Made by a program: the position numbers and the translations under genes. A stretch of 10,951 nucleotides of DNA. Origin: Deltaproteobacteria bacterium. Its GTDB lineage: Bacteria > Desulfobacterota > Desulfobacteria > Desulfobacterales > Desulfatirhabdiaceae. Below, piece after piece: positions 1 through 6,995 of this stretch; positions within the stretch are counted from its first letter, which is position 1; every line of letters starts with the position of its first letter. The notes below the pieces were generated by a model, which was given only the letters and a program-made list of their open reading frames with translations, was not told the DNA's origin and made no database searches. Where the stretch lies: assembly GCA_026388755.1 (NCBI GenBank), contig JAPLJE010000795.1, forward strand, positions 2,441 to 13,391. Direction: 5' to 3'.

Positions 1-10
1 TTTTATTTTT

Positions 11-49
11 AAGCCCCGAAGGCTCCCTGCCTTTGGGGCTTTTTATTTT
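11..49 (+). terminator. Rho-independent terminator upstream of the DAHPS-PDT gene
   Basis: A 12-bp stem (11-22 paired with 30-41, one G-T wobble, 7-nt loop) is followed by a T-rich tract (41-49) and preceded by a T-rich tract (1-10), so it could work in both directions. It most likely ends a gene left of the window. Because it lies immediately before an amino-acid biosynthesis gene, an attenuator role is possible, but no leader peptide can be judged from the few bases available. Confidence 0.85.
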
Positions 50-116
50 GGCGGCACTGCATGAAATCCCCTGCATTGTCTTAGCCGGAAAAGTGCATCA
101 TATAGGAGACCAGCAG

Positions 117-1994
117 ATGATTCTTGTACTAAACAAAGGCATAACCCAAGACCAGAAAAGTTATATCCGCAATACACTCCTGGATAAAGGATGTTTCGTT
201 CGCGAGACAGAGGATGGTGGTCAGAACCTCATCGGCGCCTTGGGTAAAAGCAACCTAGATGTTTCGTTTTTAAAGAGCCTGCCCGGAGTGGATGCCATTA
301 CCCCCATTGCTACGCCTTTCAAGCTGGCCAGCAGGCAGTGGCATTCGGCGGACACGTTAGTGCCGATTGGAGATGTACTGGTGGGCGGAGAGCGCATTGT
401 GATCATTGCCGGACCCTGTGCGGTTGAAAGCCGTGATCAGGCACTGACCATTGCCCGGGAAGTGAAGCGTTACGGGGCGGTGGTTTTCAGAGGCGGGGCA
501 TTCAAGCCGCGAACTTCACCCTATTCATTTCAGGGTCTGGAAGAAGACGGCCTTAAAATTCTGGCAGAAGTGAGGGAGCAAACAGGTCTTCCGGTTGTCA
601 CCGAGATCACCTCAGTAGCCCAGGCCGATATCATGATGAAATATGTGGATGCGGTGCAGGTCGGTGCCCGGAACATGCAGAATTTTGAGCTGTTGAAATG
701 CGTGGGGCGAATGGGAAAAACGGTGGTACTCAAACGGGGCCTCGCCTCCACCATTGAAGAATGGTTGATGTCGGCCGAATATATCATGTCCGAGGGAAAC
801 GACCGAATCATTCTGTGCGAGCGCGGCATTCGCACTTTTGAACCCTATACCCGGAACACCCTGGATCTGTCTGCCATTCCCGTGCTTAAAAAACTCACGC
901 ACCTACCGGTGCTGATTGATCCCAGTCATGCCACAGGCATTCGTGAAAAGGTCAGTCCCATGGCCCGGGCCGCCATTGCCGCCGGCGCTGATGCTTTGAT
1001 GATAGAGGTTCACCACGATCCGGACCATGCTCTTTCCGACGGTCCTCAAAGCCTTTATCCCAAGCAATTCGGTCAGCTGACTCGCGACATCTATGTGATC
1101 GCTCCGGTCGTCGGAAAGCAACTCGATTTCGACTACCTGGACAAAGCCTCCAGCGCCGCCAAATGGCAGGATGCCAACGGCCTCAGCCCGCAGGCGATTG
1201 CTTTTCTGGGCGAACTGGGCACCTTCAGCCACAAGGCTTGTTTGCAGTATTTCGGCGAGAAGATGGATGCGGCGCCAAAGCCAAATTTCCGGGCCATATT
1301 CGAAGCGGTCAAGTCCGGAGAGGCGGCTTATGCCGTGATCCCTTTGGAAAACTCGCTATCTGGCAGCATTCATGAAAACTATGATCTGCTGTTGGAATAT
1401 GATCTGGAGATCGTGGGGGAAATCACCCTTCGGATTGTACACTATCTGATCGGTCGCCCGGGAACCCGTCTGGAGGACATTCGCCGGGTTATTTCAGCCG
1501 GACCGGTGGTTCAGCAGTGCAGGCAGTTTTTAGATCGTTTTCCTGACTGGGAAATTATTACGGTCAACGCTACGGCCAGTGCGGTTCGGGAGATCACTCG
1601 CAGCGAAGGGTCTTCGGATGCGGCCATCGGCAGCAAGGAAGCCGCCGATCTTTACGGCATGGACGTTATCGAGGAGGGAATTGAAACCAACCCGATGAAT
1701 TTCACCCGGTTTGCCGTGATTGCCGCCTCACCCGCCGGCAAAAGAGCGGCCGGCAAATCATCCCTGGTCTATTCGGTGGGCAACCAGCCCGGCGCGCTTT
1801 ACGAAACCCTTAAAATTTTCCAGGAAAACCAGATCAATCTGGTCAAACTGGAATCCCGTCCGATTCACGGCAGACCCTGGCAATATATGTTTTACGCAGA
1901 TCTGGAGGCCGACGTTCGTTCAGCCGAATTCTCATCGATTCTCGACGACTTGAAATTCAGAACCGATTATTTAAAAGTTCTTGGCAGTTACTGA
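117..1994 (+). CDS. aroF-pheA: Fused DAHP synthase (type I-beta) / prephenate dehydratase with ACT domain
   Basis: A 625-residue protein joins two enzymes of aromatic amino acid synthesis in the cytoplasm. Residues 1-85 resemble the ferredoxin-like regulatory domain of type I-beta DAHP synthases. Residues ~88-345 are the catalytic barrel condensing PEP and erythrose-4-phosphate, with motifs AGPCAVES, KPRTSPYSFQG, VGARNMQNFELLK and DPSHATG. The expected metal ligands are present: Cys101, His271, Glu297 and Asp308. Residues ~360-540 are prephenate dehydratase (GELGTFSHKA, PLENSLSG, and NFTRF with Thr530). Residues ~548-622 are an ACT domain with GAL (559-561) and ESRP (579-582), the phenylalanine-sensing motifs. 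The ATG at 117 is preferred because AGGAG (104-108) sits 8 nt upstream; the in-frame ATG-less extension to 33 runs into the terminator. One oddity: the usual S-H-P-Q motif reads S-A-G-P (460-463). Feedback by phenylalanine on both activities is inferred from the domain order. Confidence 0.93.
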   Translation: MILVLNKGITQDQKSYIRNTLLDKGCFVRETEDGGQNLIGALGKSNLDVSFLKSLPGVDAITPIATPFKLASRQWHSADTLVPIGDVLVGGERIVIIAGPCAVESRDQALTIAREVKRYGAVVFRGGAFKPRTSPYSFQGLEEDGLKILAEVREQTGLPVVTEITSVAQADIMMKYVDAVQVGARNMQNFELLKCVGRMGKTVVLKRGLASTIEEWLMSAEYIMSEGNDRIILCERGIRTFEPYTRNTLDLSAIPVLKKLTHLPVLIDPSHATGIREKVSPMARAAIAAGADALMIEVHHDPDHALSDGPQSLYPKQFGQLTRDIYVIAPVVGKQLDFDYLDKASSAAKWQDANGLSPQAIAFLGELGTFSHKACLQYFGEKMDAAPKPNFRAIFEAVKSGEAAYAVIPLENSLSGSIHENYDLLLEYDLEIVGEITLRIVHYLIGRPGTRLEDIRRVISAGPVVQQCRQFLDRFPDWEIITVNATASAVREITRSEGSSDAAIGSKEAADLYGMDVIEEGIETNPMNFTRFAVIAASPAGKRAAGKSSLVYSVGNQPGALYETLKIFQENQINLVKLESRPIHGRPWQYMFYADLEADVRSAEFSSILDDLKFRTDYLKVLGSY

Positions 1995-2044
1995 TCGGTT
2001 TGAAGCAGATTAAAGGTGCTATTCAGGTTTTTTTGAAACCCGGA

Positions 2045-2060
2045 TGTTTCACGTGAAACA
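2045..2060. other. parS: parS chromosome-partition (ParB-binding) site
   Basis: The sequence TGTTTCACGTGAAACA is a perfect 16-bp palindrome and matches the widely conserved chromosomal parS consensus TGTTNCACGTGAAACA at every position. It lies in the gap between the convergent aroF-pheA and fumC genes. ParB bound at such sites loads SMC and guides origin segregation. parS sites usually cluster near the replication origin, so this window is probably origin-proximal; no parA or parB gene is visible here. Confidence 0.9.
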
Positions 2061-2149
2061 GGAAGATCAGTTTCGGCACTTGACAGTAAAAGCACTCCTA
2101 TCGCCGGTGTCCGACACGTCTCTGATTTTGTCCATGTGACACATAACGA

Positions 2150-2227
2150 TCAAATTGCCTTGAACAGGGCCAAAGCCATCATTCCGGCAAACACGACGGC
2201 TATAATTACAATCGCAGTTGATCCCAT
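2150..2227 (-). CDS. Possible 25-residue single-membrane-segment peptide overlapping the fumC 3' end
   Basis: An ATG at 2227 opens a 25-codon frame ending in TGA at 2150. The product reads MGSTAIVIIAVV then FAGMMALALFKAI, almost entirely hydrophobic with a lysine near the C-terminus, like a single transmembrane helix. It starts inside the last codons of fumC in another frame, as a translationally coupled small gene might. The upstream ribosome-binding match is weak (CGGA about 7 nt before the ATG). I do not recognise a family. It could also be the degraded remnant of a longer fumC C-terminal region, or chance. Confidence 0.3.
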   Translation of the reverse strand: MGSTAIVIIAVVFAGMMALALFKAI

Positions 2228-3560
2228 GGAATGTCCGGAAGATCTGTTTCGCGCTCCGCCACGTCCTGAATCGATTTTCCGGTTTCAAATGCTTTTTTGG
2301 CGATATCGGCGGCCCTGTCATAGCCGATGATTGGCGCCAGAACTGTTGCCATATAGAGACTTTTGTCCACGTTTGTCCTGCAGACGGACGGATTGGGGCG
2401 TATGCCGGTGATGCACTTTTCGGCAAATACGGTAGCGGATGTGGAAAGCAGGGATATGGATTGCAGCAGATTATATGCCATCACCGGCATCATGGTGTTC
2501 AGCTGGAAATGACCACCCTGACCGCAGAGCGTTATCGTTGCATCGTTTCCAATCACCTGGACCGCAACCTGAACCACAACTTCCGGAATAACGGGATTGA
2601 TTTTCCCCGGCATGATGGAGGATCCAGGCTGAAGTTCGGGAAGATGGATCTCACCCAGACCGCAGCGAGGGCCTGAGGCAAGCCAGCGAATGTCATTGGC
2701 GATCTTTATGAGGCTGACGCTAATGGTTTTTAATACGCCGCTGGTTTCAACCGCGGCATCCCGAGCAGACTGGGCCTCAAAATGATTTCTCGCTTCGATA
2801 AACGGAAGATGCGTGGCCTCGGCAATCCGGGAAATGACGCGTCCGGCAAAACCCGAATGGGCGTTCAGCCCCGTACCGACGGCGGTTCCCCCCAGGGCCA
2901 GTTCGCATAAGCTGGTCTGAACCGATGCCGCGCGCCGGATTCCCAGTTCCACCTGCCTTTCAAAACCGGAGAATAAGTCATGGGAACCGCATCCTGAAGA
3001 TGGGTTCGCCCCATTTTCAGAATATCCTTGAATTCGTAGACCTTTTGAGACAGGGCTGCTTTAAGCTGCTCCAGTGCGGGAATCAGCTGGGCGGAAATTT
3101 CCATCAGTGCGGAGATGTTCATGGCAGAGGGAAAAACATCGTTGCTGGACTGTCCGAGATTGACATGGTCGTTGGGATGGACAGGTACTTTTCCGCCTCT
3201 TTTGCCGGTCAATATCTCATTAGCCCGCGAGGCAATGACTTCATTGACGTTCATGTGCGTGGAGGTTCCGGAGCCGGTCTGAAATACGTCCACCACAAAG
3301 GCCGGATCCAGTTTGCCATCCATAACCTCCTGGGCGGATTCGCCAATGACCTCCGCCAGCCTCAAATCCAGAAGGCCCATTTCCGCATTCACCCCAGCAC
3401 AGCATTTTTTGATCAGGCCCAGCGCACGTATCAGCGAAAGGGGTAGGCTTATACCGCTGATGCGGAAATTGTCAACAGCCCTCTGCGTCGAGGGACCATA
3501 ATAAGCGGTTTCCGGAACACTCACTTTTCCCATGCTGTCCGATTCTTCTCTGAACGTCAT
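2206..3560 (-). pseudogene. fumC: Class II fumarate hydratase, frameshifted
   Basis: Two overlapping minus-strand frames together encode a class II fumarase (fumarate to L-malate, TCA cycle). The N-terminal part (3560 to about 2976) carries SDSMGKV, the TGSGTSTHMNVNEV loop, HPNDHVN, SSNDVFPSAM and GRTHLQDAVPMT. The C-terminal part resumes in another frame at about 2973 with FSGFERQVELGIRR, then ELALGGTAVGTGLN, NDIRWLASGPRCG and the signature GSSIMPGKINP. Relatives have four residues between MT and FSG; here only two bases remain, which fits a loss of about 10 bases at 2974/2975. The start at 3560 has GGGGA 8 nt upstream and lies downstream of a good promoter; an in-frame ATG at 3614 would fall at the promoter's expected start point. 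The C-terminus (ETDLPDIPWDQLRL) is about a dozen residues shorter than in E. coli FumC. Unless the deletion is a sequencing or assembly error, the enzyme is inactive. Confidence 0.85.
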
Positions 3561-3618
3561 AACTGATTCCCCGCAATTTACAAAGTTATCAATAATGCTC
3601 TTGATCTTAAGCATTTAC

Positions 3619-3646
3619 ATGATATGATAACTATTGAAATAGTCAA
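3619..3646 (-). promoter_or_regulatory. Sigma-70-like promoter of fumC with a palindrome in the spacer
   Basis: Read on the minus strand, a -35 box TTGACT (3646-3641) and a -10 box TATCAT (3624-3619) are 16 bp apart. The inverted repeat ACTATT-GA-AATAGT (3630-3643) lies across the spacer and the -35 edge, where a repressor could bind. The expected transcription start near 3612 leaves a leader of about 50 nt before the fumC ATG at 3560. The assignment is by consensus similarity only. Confidence 0.5.
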
Positions 3647-3705
3647 CTGGAATAACAGGTTTACCTGCTGTGAACTGCAGCAACATGCCGTGTAAATAAG
3701 ACTCC

Positions 3706-3775
3706 CCCATGACCCCCCCTTTTACAGAGAGGAAGTCATGGGTTGATGTCGATTTTATCGACGAACAGTTTTTTT
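3706..3775 (+). promoter_or_regulatory. PyrR-binding-loop-like leader and weak terminator hairpin before pyrR
   Basis: CCCATGAC (3706-3713) and GTCATGGG (3735-3742) form a perfect 8-bp stem. At its top the sequence CAGAGAGG (3725-3732) matches the conserved hexaloop and following GG of the PyrR RNA-binding site (consensus ARUCCNGNGAGGYU). The flanking upper-stem bases differ from the consensus but still pair (TTT 3721-3723 with G3732, A3733 and A3734), with one A-G mismatch at the loop base. A second hairpin GTCGAT-TTT-ATCGAC (3748-3762) is followed by seven T residues (3769-3775). The pair could be a uracil-nucleotide-responsive attenuator controlling pyrR, but no competing antiterminator is clear. 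Confidence 0.5.
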
Positions 3776-3808
3776 CATTACATATAAACAGGATGAAGAG
3801 CTCTGCTT

Positions 3809-4360
3809 ATGAAACCCCATATCATAATTGATTCGTCCGGCATTGATCGGATATTGACCCGTATGACCCATGAAATTCTTGAAGTACATAGGGGAACGGA
3901 GCAATTAACCCTGATTGGCATTCAAACCCGCGGAGTGCATATGGCCCGGCGGCTTCAGAAGCGCATTCATGCGATCGAAGGGGTTGAAGTTCCCGTAGGT
4001 GTTCTGGATATTACCCTGTATCGGGATGACTGGACCCGCATCAGCCACCATCCGGTGATTCAGGCGACGGACATTCCATTTTCGGTGGACGGGCGCGATA
4101 TCCTCCTGATTGATGATGTCCTGTTTACCGGTAGAACCATTCGGGCCGCGATGGATGCGCTGATCGATTTCGGACGCCCCAACCGGATTGAACTGGCCGT
4201 TCTGGTGGACCGCGGGCACCGGGAGCTTCCCATTCAGGCCAATTATGTGGGGAAATCCCTGCCAACCCGGCGTGCTGAAACCGTGAATGTTATGTTTTCA
4301 GAAAGCGACGGCCTGGATCAGATCGTCCTTGAAGAAGGAAGTGAAGAAGATGGGAACTAA
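3809..4360 (+). CDS. pyrR: PyrR, pyrimidine operon regulator / uracil phosphoribosyltransferase
   Basis: A 183-residue protein of the usual PyrR length. It is a type I phosphoribosyltransferase fold that binds pyr mRNA leaders in response to UMP and can also make UMP from uracil and PRPP. Visible features are TRGVHMARRL near the N-terminus, DITLYRDDW (shared closely with Bacillus PyrR), the PRPP loop IDDVLFTGRT (residues ~101-110, Asp102 and Asp103), GRPNRIELAVLVDRGHRELP, and YVGKSLPT near the C-terminus. The ATG at 3809 has a GAAGAG ribosome-binding match about 8 nt upstream. It is the first gene of a compact group with moaB and the SOD gene, and its leader contains a PyrR-loop-like structure, suggesting autoregulation (inference). 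Confidence 0.95.
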   Translation: MKPHIIIDSSGIDRILTRMTHEILEVHRGTEQLTLIGIQTRGVHMARRLQKRIHAIEGVEVPVGVLDITLYRDDWTRISHHPVIQATDIPFSVDGRDILLIDDVLFTGRTIRAAMDALIDFGRPNRIELAVLVDRGHRELPIQANYVGKSLPTRRAETVNVMFSESDGLDQIVLEEGSEEDGN

Positions 4361-4859
4361 AGAACATAAGGCGACTGCGCCCAAAAATCTGAGCATCGCA
4401 ATTCTTTCTGTTTCAACCACCCGTACCCTTGTAGAGGATAAAAGCGGGCACTGGATCAGCAAGCATTCCAAAAAAGAAGGGCACCAAGTGGTGTGCCACC
4501 GGGTAATTCCGGATGACGCCCAGATCATCGCACAGACGGTATTGGAGGTTCTCAGCGATTATTCGCCCCATGCACTCCTTTTAACCGGAGGGACCGGTAT
4601 CAGCCCGAAGGATGTTACCATCGAGGCAATTCGGCCCCTGCTCTCCAAGGAACTGACCGCTTTTGGCGTTTTGTTCAGTCAACTCAGCTTCGAGGAAATA
4701 GACTCCGCGGCGCTGCTATCACGGGCCATGGCAGGTGTCATCGACAATGCTCTGGTGTTTTGTATGCCCGGGAGCCTGAATGCCTGCAAACTGGCCTGCA
4801 ATGCGCTGATATTCCCTGAAATAGGACATCTGGTCCGTCATCTTCAGGAAAATGGGTAA
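4350..4859 (+). CDS. moaB: MoaB/MogA-family molybdopterin biosynthesis protein
   Basis: A 169-residue protein of the MogA/MoaB family (molybdopterin-binding fold). Members adenylylate molybdopterin or bind it during molybdenum or tungsten cofactor assembly in the cytoplasm. Visible motifs are LSVSTTRTL near the N-terminus, the substrate-binding loop TGGTG (79-83) followed by ISPKDVT with Asp88, [21 protein letters not shown], and MPGS (139-142) followed by a PEIGHL segment near the C-terminus. The ATG at 4350 overlaps the last 11 nt of pyrR and has AAGGAAG (4334-4340) about 9 nt upstream, indicating translational coupling; a longer in-frame extension into pyrR is unlikely. The functional link to pyrimidine regulation is not obvious. 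MoaB and MogA cannot be separated securely by motif alone. Confidence 0.9.
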   Translation: MGTKEHKATAPKNLSIAILSVSTTRTLVEDKSGHWISKHSKKEGHQVVCHRVIPDDAQIIAQTVLEVLSDYSPHALLLTGGTGISPKDVTIEAIRPLLSKELTAFGVLFSQLSFEEIDSAALLSRAMAGVIDNALVFCMPGSLNACKLACNALIFPEIGHLVRHLQENG

Positions 4860-4909
4860 TGAGTCATATTTTCACTGCTCCAAAACCCCAATTTAAAGGA
4901 GACAACGCA

Positions 4910-5608
4910 ATGGATAGAAGAGATTTTCTGAAACTTTCTTTAAGTCTGAGCGTAGCGACTTTTCTTGAATTTCCGGGCTTTCGATTTAATTCACAAGCAA
5001 TCGCAGCAGACTCGCCTGTAAGTCTGGCGCCGCTACCTTATTCAAAAGATGCCCTTGAACCCTATATTTCCGCACGAACGCTTGAATTCCATTATGGCAA
5101 ACACCATCAGGCGTATATTGATAATATCCTAAAACTGATCATCGGAACCGAATATGCCGGGCTTTCACTGAAGGAGATCATTCAGAAATCCAGCGGAAAC
5201 CCCAACCAGACAGCCATCTTCAACAATGCCGCCCAGTCCTTTAACCATGAATTTTTCTGGAAAAGCATGAAATCCGGCGGTGGCGGAGAGCCAAAGGGCC
5301 GGATCGGCCAGGCAATTGAAAAATCATTTGGCAGCCATGCGCAGTTTGAAAAAGAGTTCTCGGAAGCTGCCCTGACTCAGTTCGGAAGCGGGTGGGCCTG
5401 GCTGGTTCAAGACGGAGCGGTTCTGAAAGTGATCAAAACTGCAAATGCCGACACCCCGATGACGCGGGGATGGCTCCCCCTTCTGACTCTTGATGTATGG
5501 GAACACGCCTATTATCTGGATTATCAGAACCGCAGAGGGGACTATATCCGGGCATTTCTGGACCATCTGATCAACTGGAGCTTTGCCGAAAGCAATCTGG
5601 CTGGATAA
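4910..5608 (+). CDS. sodB: Tat-exported iron superoxide dismutase
   Basis: A 232-residue superoxide dismutase converting superoxide to oxygen and peroxide. The N-terminus [14 protein letters not shown] has a twin-arginine motif (RRDFLK) followed by a hydrophobic stretch and a likely cleavage region around AIAAD (~30-34), so the enzyme should be exported folded to the periplasm. The mature part closely follows E. coli SodB: metal ligands His61 ([10 protein letters not shown]), His113 (NHEFFW), Asp195 and His199 (DVWEHAYY). The Gln in NNAAQ before the second His and the Ala in ANADTP point to the iron rather than the manganese type. The ATG at 4910 has AGGAG (4897-4901) 8 nt upstream; an upstream ATG at 4859 overlapping the moaB stop would bury the Tat signal. 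Periplasmic Fe-SOD is known from sulfate reducers as oxygen defence. The gene follows moaB by 50 nt. Confidence 0.95.
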   Translation: MDRRDFLKLSLSLSVATFLEFPGFRFNSQAIAADSPVSLAPLPYSKDALEPYISARTLEFHYGKHHQAYIDNILKLIIGTEYAGLSLKEIIQKSSGNPNQTAIFNNAAQSFNHEFFWKSMKSGGGGEPKGRIGQAIEKSFGSHAQFEKEFSEAALTQFGSGWAWLVQDGAVLKVIKTANADTPMTRGWLPLLTLDVWEHAYYLDYQNRRGDYIRAFLDHLINWSFAESNLAG

Positions 5609-5609
5609 C

Positions 5610-6082
5610 ATGAAAATACTGATCGTTGAAGATGATCTGATGCAGCGCCGGTTCCTTCAGGTGCTGCTGACATCCAAAAGCGAACAAAACAGCATTGTGG
5701 AGGGACTTAAGGCCGGTGCGGATGACTATCTGATCAAACCGTATAGACATTGATCATCATTTCAAATCCGTCGATGATGCTTATACACCCGACTGGAGAC
5801 AAGGCTCTTTGTCTGGTGGCTGAACCCCTGCTTCAGAACAAGCGGGATTACGACCTGGTCGGGCGCTGGGGCGGGGAAGAATTCCTGGCCCTTTTGCCAA
5901 AGACGTCTCTGGCCGACACCCGAATGATTGCCGAGCGATTTAGGGCAGGCATTGAAGCCGCCGGACTTCATATGCCCGAAGGCAGATCCGTGAAGGTTAC
6001 CGTCAGTCTCGGCGTCAGCAGCACCGCATCCGGATCACTGGATATTGAAGAGCTTATCCGTCAGGCGGATGAAGCCCTGTAG
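5610..6082 (+). pseudogene. Decayed response regulator / diguanylate cyclase (REC-GGDEF)
   Basis: The gene begins 1 nt after the SOD stop. Its first frame (5610-5753, 47 codons) joins the start of a receiver domain (MKILIVEDDLMQRRFLQVLL) straight to its end (TSKSEQNSIVEGLKAGADDYLIKPY), skipping about 60 residues including the phospho-acceptor aspartate. The sequence then jumps to the middle of a GGDEF domain (DIDHHFKSVDDAY, 5746-5784), which has an extra His codon and has lost the linker and N-terminal GGDEF part. About two bases are missing at 5785 where the conserved G-H should be. The frame then continues with THP-equivalent TGDKAL, the active-site motif RWGGEEF (GGEEF at 5870-5884) and IEELIRQADEAL. 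It stops at 6080-6082, just where the usual Y-x-A-K ending should begin. A complete relative would make cyclic di-GMP under phospho-control; this copy cannot. Confidence 0.85.
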
Positions 6083-6836
6083 TATAACTGACTGGATAGC
6101 AAACAATCCAACAAATGGTTCATTTACATCTCAGGAAACGTCTGACATCGAATGCATTTTTGGCTGGCTTGAAACATCCTTTCCGAGCGCTTTTTATCCC
6201 ACTTCAAACACAATTAGTTTTGGACCTTTAGCGTATCGATATTACACTGGAAGCAGTGCCTTCTTAGTTGTATGGAAAACCACTTCTCTTAAAATCGTCT
6301 ATCTCGGACCTCTATCTGCGTATTGTGTTATGGAATTGGGGACGGTTGACTCCTGGAAAATGTTGGTTTGTAACGCTAATGCCGGTATAACCCCAGGGTT
6401 TTGGACAGGAAGTAACGTTCAATTTTTTGTTTCTTCAGATGGTACCAAAATTACGTCAGCCGGGAGTAGCATTATAAAAAACGGAAATGCGTATTCTTTT
6501 GTTTTGGGTCCGAATTCTTTTACGAATGTCGGATCATGTGGAAGTATAAATCTTACAATTAACATTTCCGGAGATGATATACCCATCAAAGACAATGCCT
6601 TTGCTTTCAACACAAAAGAAGGCACCACGATTGAAGGCAATTTTAGCTCAGGTGATTCAAGCAGTGGAACATACTCTGTGAATCTATACTTATCTTCATG
6701 CGGCGGATATGCTCAAGGTTCAGGTTCGTGGAGTGCAACATCAGCTGATTCATATTCCTCAACTGAGAGCGATAGGCAGCCAAATCACCATGAAATTGTG
6801 ACTGACGATATGGTTTTTGTAATTGAGAAACCATAA
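6069..6836 (+). CDS. Secreted two-domain protein, probably 5'-truncated
   Basis: The open frame has no good start: the first ATG (6069) lies inside the GGDEF remnant, there is no ribosome-binding site and no signal peptide, so this is probably the 3' part of a larger exported protein. Residues ~28-101 (IFGWLETSFPSAFYP, FGPLAYRYYTGSSAFL, VYLGPL, GTVDSW) match a short module I recall from the ends of many proteobacterial extracellular proteins. Residues ~108-225 (GFWTGSNVQFFVSSDG, then CGSINLTINISG, IEGNFSS, CGGYAQGSGSWSA) look like a beta-sandwich module rich in Ser, Gly and Thr. The tail (226-255) is polar. The DNA is AT-richer than the genes to the left, suggesting transfer. I cannot assign a function. 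Confidence 0.5.
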   Translation: MKPCSITDWIANNPTNGSFTSQETSDIECIFGWLETSFPSAFYPTSNTISFGPLAYRYYTGSSAFLVVWKTTSLKIVYLGPLSAYCVMELGTVDSWKMLVCNANAGITPGFWTGSNVQFFVSSDGTKITSAGSSIIKNGNAYSFVLGPNSFTNVGSCGSINLTINISGDDIPIKDNAFAFNTKEGTTIEGNFSSGDSSSGTYSVNLYLSSCGGYAQGSGSWSATSADSYSSTESDRQPNHHEIVTDDMVFVIEKP

Positions 6837-6941
6837 GGTTTGATCTGACCGGTCAACGAGAATAGAATATAAAAAAGCTGAGCTTTTATTCTCGGCCATC
6901 GGCCAAAAAGCATGAGTAAGGAACCTGAAAAAAGAAACATA

Positions 6942-6960
6942 TTTGATATCCGTTTGATAT
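6942..6960 (+). repeat. Direct repeat TTTGATAT, 11-bp period
   Basis: Two copies of TTTGATAT (6942-6949 and 6953-6960) are spaced exactly one helical turn apart, upstream of the leader ORF and hydrolase gene. This is the usual arrangement of a two-half-site operator, but it may be chance in AT-rich DNA. Confidence 0.3.
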
Positions 6961-6995
6961 ACCTTTTGTGAACCCAGCAAATAGGGGGATGTTTA

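Noticed and set aside
33..116. Upstream extension of the DAHPS-PDT frame from 33
   Set aside because: It begins inside the terminator hairpin, has no ribosome-binding site, and the family's N-terminus aligns to the ATG at 117, which has AGGAG.
2067..2676. Open frames on both strands over the fumC 3' half
   Set aside because: They lie in other frames of strongly conserved fumC coding sequence and show no family motifs.
6847..6915. Hairpins after the secreted-protein gene as a terminator
   Set aside because: The arms pair only with a large bulge, and no T-tract follows in the right place.
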